Of a DNA stretch of 64,000 bases, positions 60,746 through 64,000 are shown piece after piece (position 1 is the first letter of the stretch; every line of letters begins with the position of its first letter). The notes under the pieces were generated by a model. That model was not told the origin of the DNA and did not search any database. It saw only the letters and a program-made list of their open reading frames with translations. Made by a program: the position numbers and the translations under genes. Source of the DNA: UBA6109 sp035366835 (GTDB taxonomy: Bacteria > Desulfobacterota > Syntrophia > Syntrophales > UBA6109); assembly GCA_035366835.1 (NCBI GenBank), contig DAOSIS010000008.1, positions 1 through 64,000 on the forward strand, read 5' to 3'.

Positions 60746-61651
60746 ATGGATCAGGCCGAGGCCCTGCGGGAAATGACAAGAGAGGCGGACATGCTGCGCA
60801 GGGGAGGGCCGGCGCCAGACGGCGGGCGGGGCGCGGTCCGTTGCGCCGCCTCCTCCGTGCGGGTGGTTGCCGTGACCAGCGGAAAAGGCGGTGTGGGCAA
60901 GACGAACATCAGCGCGAATCTCGCCTACTTCCTTACAAGGAAGAAGCGGAAGACCCTCATCCTGGATGCCGACCTCGGCCTGGCGAACATCGACGTGATC
61001 CTCGGGCTCACGCCGCGGTACAACCTCCACCACGTCTTGAGCGGAGAGAGGCGCCTGTCCGAGGCGATGATCCAGGGACCGGGAGGCATCCGCATCCTGC
61101 CGTCGTCCTCCGGCATTCAGGAGATGTCCGAATTGTCGCAAGGGCAGAAGCTGCTGCTTCTCGACGAACTGGACTCGCTCGAGCAGGAGCTCGACTTCAT
61201 GCTGATCGATACGGGTGCGGGAATTTCGGGGAACGTCATGTATTTCAACATGGCCGCAGGGGAGATCATCGTCGTCACGTCGCCGGAGCCCACGGCCATG
61301 ACGGACGCCTACGCGCTCATCAAGATCCTCTATCAGCGGCATGCGAAGAAGCGCTTCCTCCTCCTGGTCAACATGGTCCGTTCGGCGGCGGAAGGCCGCG
61401 AGGTCTTCCAGCGCCTGAGCCATGCGGTGGGATATTTCCTCAACCTGCAGATCTCCCCCCTTGGCCACATCGTGCAGGACGAGCACATCACGGAAGCCGT
61501 GAAGCGGCAGCAGATCTTTGCCGAACGGTACCCGGAGTCGCCGGCCGCCGTCTGTCTGCGGGCAGTGGCGGACCGCCTCTGCCGCGAGAAGCCCCCGGAG
61601 GGGGATACGGGCGGGCTCCGCTTCCTTTCAAGAAAAACACGCGAACAGTGA
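60746..61651 (+). CDS. flhG: flagellar number regulator FlhG (MinD-like ATPase)
   Basis: This 301-residue ATPase has a deviant Walker A (VAVTSGKGGVGKTNISANLA), DADLGLANIDVILGLTPRYN and LIDTGAGISGNVMYFN motifs of the MinD/FlhG family, plus an N-terminal QAEALREM peptide like the DQAxxLR motif by which FlhG stimulates FlhF. The start at 60746 follows GAGGTG; 60734 is an alternative. fliA follows after 10 bases. Confidence 0.93.
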   Translation: MDQAEALREMTREADMLRRGGPAPDGGRGAVRCAASSVRVVAVTSGKGGVGKTNISANLAYFLTRKKRKTLILDADLGLANIDVILGLTPRYNLHHVLSGERRLSEAMIQGPGGIRILPSSSGIQEMSELSQGQKLLLLDELDSLEQELDFMLIDTGAGISGNVMYFNMAAGEIIVVTSPEPTAMTDAYALIKILYQRHAKKRFLLLVNMVRSAAEGREVFQRLSHAVGYFLNLQISPLGHIVQDEHITEAVKRQQIFAERYPESPAAVCLRAVADRLCREKPPEGDTGGLRFLSRKTREQ

Positions 61652-61661
61652 GAGTCTCTGA

Positions 61662-62372
61662 ATGGACAAGGCAACGCGAGATCAACTGATCCTGAAATAC
61701 GCGCCTCTCGTAAAGTATACGGTCGGCCGGATCACGGCAAAACTGCCCATCCCTCCGGCGGACCGCGAGGACCTAGTCCATGTCGGAATCATCGGACTGA
61801 TCTCCGCGCTCGAGAAATTCGACCCGTCGCGCAACGTTCAGTTCGAGACGTACGCCCGTTTCCGCATCCGCGGGGCCGTGCTCGACGAGCTGCGCGCGCG
61901 CGATTGGGTGCCGCGGTCCGTCCGGAACAAGGACGATCGGATCGAAGAGGCGTTTACGCGGCTGCGGAAAGACCTGGGGAGGCCGCCCGGGGACGGGGAG
62001 GTCGCGGATTGTCTCGGCGTGTCCGTGGAGGAGTACTACAAGATGCTCGACGAAGCGAAATTCGTCACCATCGTGAGCGCCGAAGATCTTCCACCCGATT
62101 TTCTGGAGCACTTCAGCCGGCAGGACGTCATGGAGGAAGTCGATCGCGGAAACCCGCTGCAGCTCCTGGCGAACGGTGAGCTCCGGGAGCGCCTGAAGGA
62201 GGCCATTGACGATCTGCCGGACAAGGAAAGGCTGGTGCTCTCCCTGTATTATTACGAAGAGCTGACCATGAAGGAAATCGGAAAGGTCCTGAAGCTGACG
62301 GAGTCCCGCGTCTGCCAGCTGCACTCCCAGGCCACGCTTCGCCTGCGGGGGGCCGTGAAGGACCTGCGCTGA
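61662..62372 (+). CDS. fliA: flagellar sigma factor FliA (sigma-28)
   Basis: This 236-residue sigma factor has regions 1.2-4: LILKYAPLVKYTVGRITAKL, EDLVHVGIIGLISALEKFDP, FETYARFRIRGAVLDELRAR, RDWVPRSVRNK (typical of FliA), and region 4 DKERLVLSLYYYEELTMKEI followed by LTESRVCQLHSQATLRLR. It drives late genes (flagellin, chemoreceptors), none of which are in this window. Position behind flhG is conserved. Confidence 0.95.
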   Translation: MDKATRDQLILKYAPLVKYTVGRITAKLPIPPADREDLVHVGIIGLISALEKFDPSRNVQFETYARFRIRGAVLDELRARDWVPRSVRNKDDRIEEAFTRLRKDLGRPPGDGEVADCLGVSVEEYYKMLDEAKFVTIVSAEDLPPDFLEHFSRQDVMEEVDRGNPLQLLANGELRERLKEAIDDLPDKERLVLSLYYYEELTMKEIGKVLKLTESRVCQLHSQATLRLRGAVKDLR

Positions 62373-62463
62373 AAACCCCGCCGGACGCCGTCCGCGGCGG
62401 TGTCCCAAGGGGCGTCGGATGAACGGTCGGGCGCGCCGTCGCCCTGCCGGAACGGAACATCCT

Positions 62464-63036
62464 ATGCCGGAAAAAGTTGCCGTCGACATCCTGGACATCG
62501 ACGTACCGCCTTCCCTGCCGGACGAGGAAAGACCGCCGGAACCGGAAGCGACGCCGGAAAGCGGAACGTGGCAGAAGGGCAGGCTCCTCGCCGCCGGTTT
62601 GATCACCCTGCTGGTCTTCTCGGCCGGTGGATACGTCCTCTGGACCCATCTCGCCGTCCCGACACCCGCGATCGAGGCGCCGACGGGTCCCGGACCCGCG
62701 GCGGCAACGGGAACGGGCGTCCCGGCGGCCTCCGTGCCGGTCCGGGCAACGGAGATGGAGGGGTTCGTCGTCGACATGCAGGACGAGAAGGGGAATCCCC
62801 GCGTCGTCCTTTGCGGCATCGCACTGGATGTGGAGGGGCGGCAGGCATCGGTGCCGGACCGGGACGCCCAGTTTCGCCGCATCATTTACGAGGCGCTCCG
62901 CGGCCGGAAGGTCGAGAGCCTGATGACGTCGGCGGGGAGGAACGCCGTGAAGGAGGAGATCCGGGAACTGCTGGCGAAGGCGACGGGTGCCGCCGAGATC
63001 CGGGATGTATATTTTACGAAATTTGTTGTAGTGTGA
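62464..63036 (+). CDS. second FliL-like protein
   Basis: This 190-residue protein has an acidic N-terminus (VAVDILDIDVPPSLPDEERP), one membrane helix at about residues 42-62 (LLAAGLITLLVFSAGGYVLW), a Pro/Ala-rich linker, and a C-terminal domain that ends like FliL: AVKEEIRELLAKATG, then IRDVYFTKFVVV. The middle is shorter than in FliL (EGFVVDMQDEKGNPRVVLCG). It may belong to one of the two stator systems. The start could also be 62419. A family B repeat begins two bases after its stop. Confidence 0.75.
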   Translation: MPEKVAVDILDIDVPPSLPDEERPPEPEATPESGTWQKGRLLAAGLITLLVFSAGGYVLWTHLAVPTPAIEAPTGPGPAAATGTGVPAASVPVRATEMEGFVVDMQDEKGNPRVVLCGIALDVEGRQASVPDRDAQFRRIIYEALRGRKVESLMTSAGRNAVKEEIRELLAKATGAAEIRDVYFTKFVVV

Positions 63037-63037
63037 C

Positions 63038-63159
63038 AGGCTGTTGAAAAACGCCCGCCCGCTGCGTTTCCCTCATCCTTCACCCTGCGACGTACCCTCC
63101 GGTACGCCTCAGGGCGCAGGATTTCGGGGGCCTTGCATCCGGGCATTTTTGAACAGCCT
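63038..63159. repeat. MITE-like repeat, family B, behind the second FliL-like gene
   Basis: This 122-bp element has the ends AGGCTGTTGAAAA and TTTTGAACAGCCT and shares CCTCATCCTT and GGGGGCCTTGCATCC with the copy at 55278-55440. Its middle is a different palindrome (CGTACC-ctc-CGGTACG). It lacks the nested segment of the other copy. It occupies most of the gap to the next gene. Confidence 0.8.
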
Positions 63160-63200
63160 GCAAAACCATACAAAATTCCAACCCGAAGGATGAATGAAAC

Positions 63201-63986
63201 TTGAAAGACGTCGAACGGATTCGCGAGGAATTGAAAACGGATTTCACGGCGACGATCGCGGAGGAGCTGATTCCCGGCATCCTCCACAATCTGGCCAATC
63301 CGCTCAACGGCATCATGGGCCGGACAAGGCTGCTTCAGAAGCGGATGGGCGATCACGCCCGCCGCGTGGCGGCGCAGCCGCCCCCCGCCGCGGAAGACCT
63401 CGCGGAGGGATTTCAAAAAGCGGTCCGCGACGTCGATGCGATTGCACGGGAATCGGACCGGCTGTTCCATCTGTTCCGCAGCATCTCCGGCAAGTTCTAC
63501 GCCATCTCATCGTCGGGCAGTGAACCGATCCATCTGTCGCGACTGATCGAGGAGGAAATGCAGTTTGCCGACTTCTATCTCGACTTCAAGCACGAGGTGA
63601 CCAAGCGAATCCGCCTGACGAGGGACCTGCCCGAGGTGAACGGTCGCGTGTCCGACTATTCGCTGTTCCTGACGGCGCTGCTTCGTTACGTGATGGATTC
63701 CCTGGAGGGGAAACCCATCAGGGAGTTCACCATTTCGACGGCGCACGAAGACGGTCATGTCGTCCTTTCCGCAGAACACAGCGGCGGTGTTCTGTCCGAG
63801 GAGAAGGCGCGAATGCTGCTCGATCGTCTCGAGGACCCGTCGGAAACGGCGGCGGACCTCGGCCCCGAGAAGCGGCTGTTCCAGGCGCTGGTGATTGCGA
63901 AGAGCTGCGGTGCCACGATTGACCTGCACGCCCGTGCCGGACGGGACAGGATCTCGCTGAAAATACCCTGCGCCGCCGGAGGTTGA
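63201..63986 (+). CDS. histidine-kinase-like protein with degenerate ATPase domain
   Basis: This 261-residue soluble protein has a HisKA-like helix (EELIPGILHNLANPLNGIMG) where the phospho-accepting His lies in HNLANPLNG, and a second helix with ARESDRLFHLFRSISG. The following part has the length of a kinase ATPase domain, but its motifs are lost: the N box reads FLTALLRYVMDSLEG without Asn, no DxGxG box is seen (SAEHSGGVL), and the last glycine box reads GPEKRLFQALVIAKSCGATI. The start is TTG at 63201 with GAAGGA upstream; the ATGs nearby are in other frames. A phosphotransfer or binding role in the flagellar network is a guess. Confidence 0.68.
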   Translation: MKDVERIREELKTDFTATIAEELIPGILHNLANPLNGIMGRTRLLQKRMGDHARRVAAQPPPAAEDLAEGFQKAVRDVDAIARESDRLFHLFRSISGKFYAISSSGSEPIHLSRLIEEEMQFADFYLDFKHEVTKRIRLTRDLPEVNGRVSDYSLFLTALLRYVMDSLEGKPIREFTISTAHEDGHVVLSAEHSGGVLSEEKARMLLDRLEDPSETAADLGPEKRLFQALVIAKSCGATIDLHARAGRDRISLKIPCAAGG

Positions 63987-64000
63987 CGGATCGTCGGCGG

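Overview
This window reads as one stretch of a GC-rich bacterial chromosome, most likely a deltaproteobacterium in the broad sense (Desulfobacterota, Syntrophales- or Geobacter-like). The placement is an inference. It rests on the flagellar gene order with a resident NtrC-type kinase/regulator pair and sigma-54 promoters, the CheX/CheD-rich chemotaxis cluster, two TRAP transporters, and a membrane-bound formate dehydrogenase cluster. No rRNA, tRNA, CRISPR array or transposase gene was seen.

Layout. (1) 1-7981: the 3' end of a beta-hydroxyacid dehydrogenase gene, a TAXI-type TRAP transporter (binding protein plus fused permease), a DctP/DctQ/DctM TRAP transporter, a small possibly SCP2-like protein and an alpha/beta hydrolase, closed by a strong terminator. 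This looks like uptake and catabolism of organic acids of unknown identity. (2) 8391-17968: a cytochrome P460-like protein and a formate dehydrogenase locus: Fe-S accessory protein, TorD-type chaperone, small Tat protein, catalytic subunit with Cys at the Sec position, Fe-S subunit, small lipoprotein and cytochrome b subunit. It is followed by a membrane-anchored PLD-like protein and a cytochrome b5/DUF2231 fusion. (3) 18000-20600: a dispersed repeat, a histone H1-like winged-helix protein, and a divergent NtrC-type response regulator. (4) 20839-29220: a chemotaxis operon (HTH/pseudo-receiver protein, cheR, cheD, HDOD, cheY, cheX-like, a second cheD-like gene, cheB, cheA, cheY, cheX). (5) 29280-31594, minus strand: pilZ-motA-motB. 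(6) 32014-63986: a nearly continuous flagellar supercluster. It starts with a SPOR-TPR protein and FlrBC-type two-component genes, then flgBC-fliEFGHIJ-motE, fliK-flgD-flgE, a second motA with two motB-like genes, fliLMNOPQR-flhBAFG-fliA, a second FliL-like gene and a degenerate histidine kinase.

How it works together. Five good -24/-12 (sigma-54) promoter matches lie in front of pilZ-motAB, the SPOR-TPR gene, flgB, fliK and the second motA. The probable activator, an FlrC-like protein, is encoded in the middle of the cluster and may itself be driven by one of these promoters. The chemotaxis operon supplies receptor modification (CheR/B/D), signalling (CheA/Y) and dephosphorylation (CheX-like) functions to the motor.

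Most unusual points. The second stator locus encodes two MotB-like proteins with complementary defects: one keeps the peptidoglycan-binding domain but has lost the channel Asp, the other keeps the Asp but has a degraded peptidoglycan-binding domain. A second CheD lacks its catalytic Cys and His. A palindromic repeat found in an intergenic region also sits in frame inside fliK. A second, MITE-like repeat family lies directly behind the stop codons of fliQ and of the second FliL-like gene.
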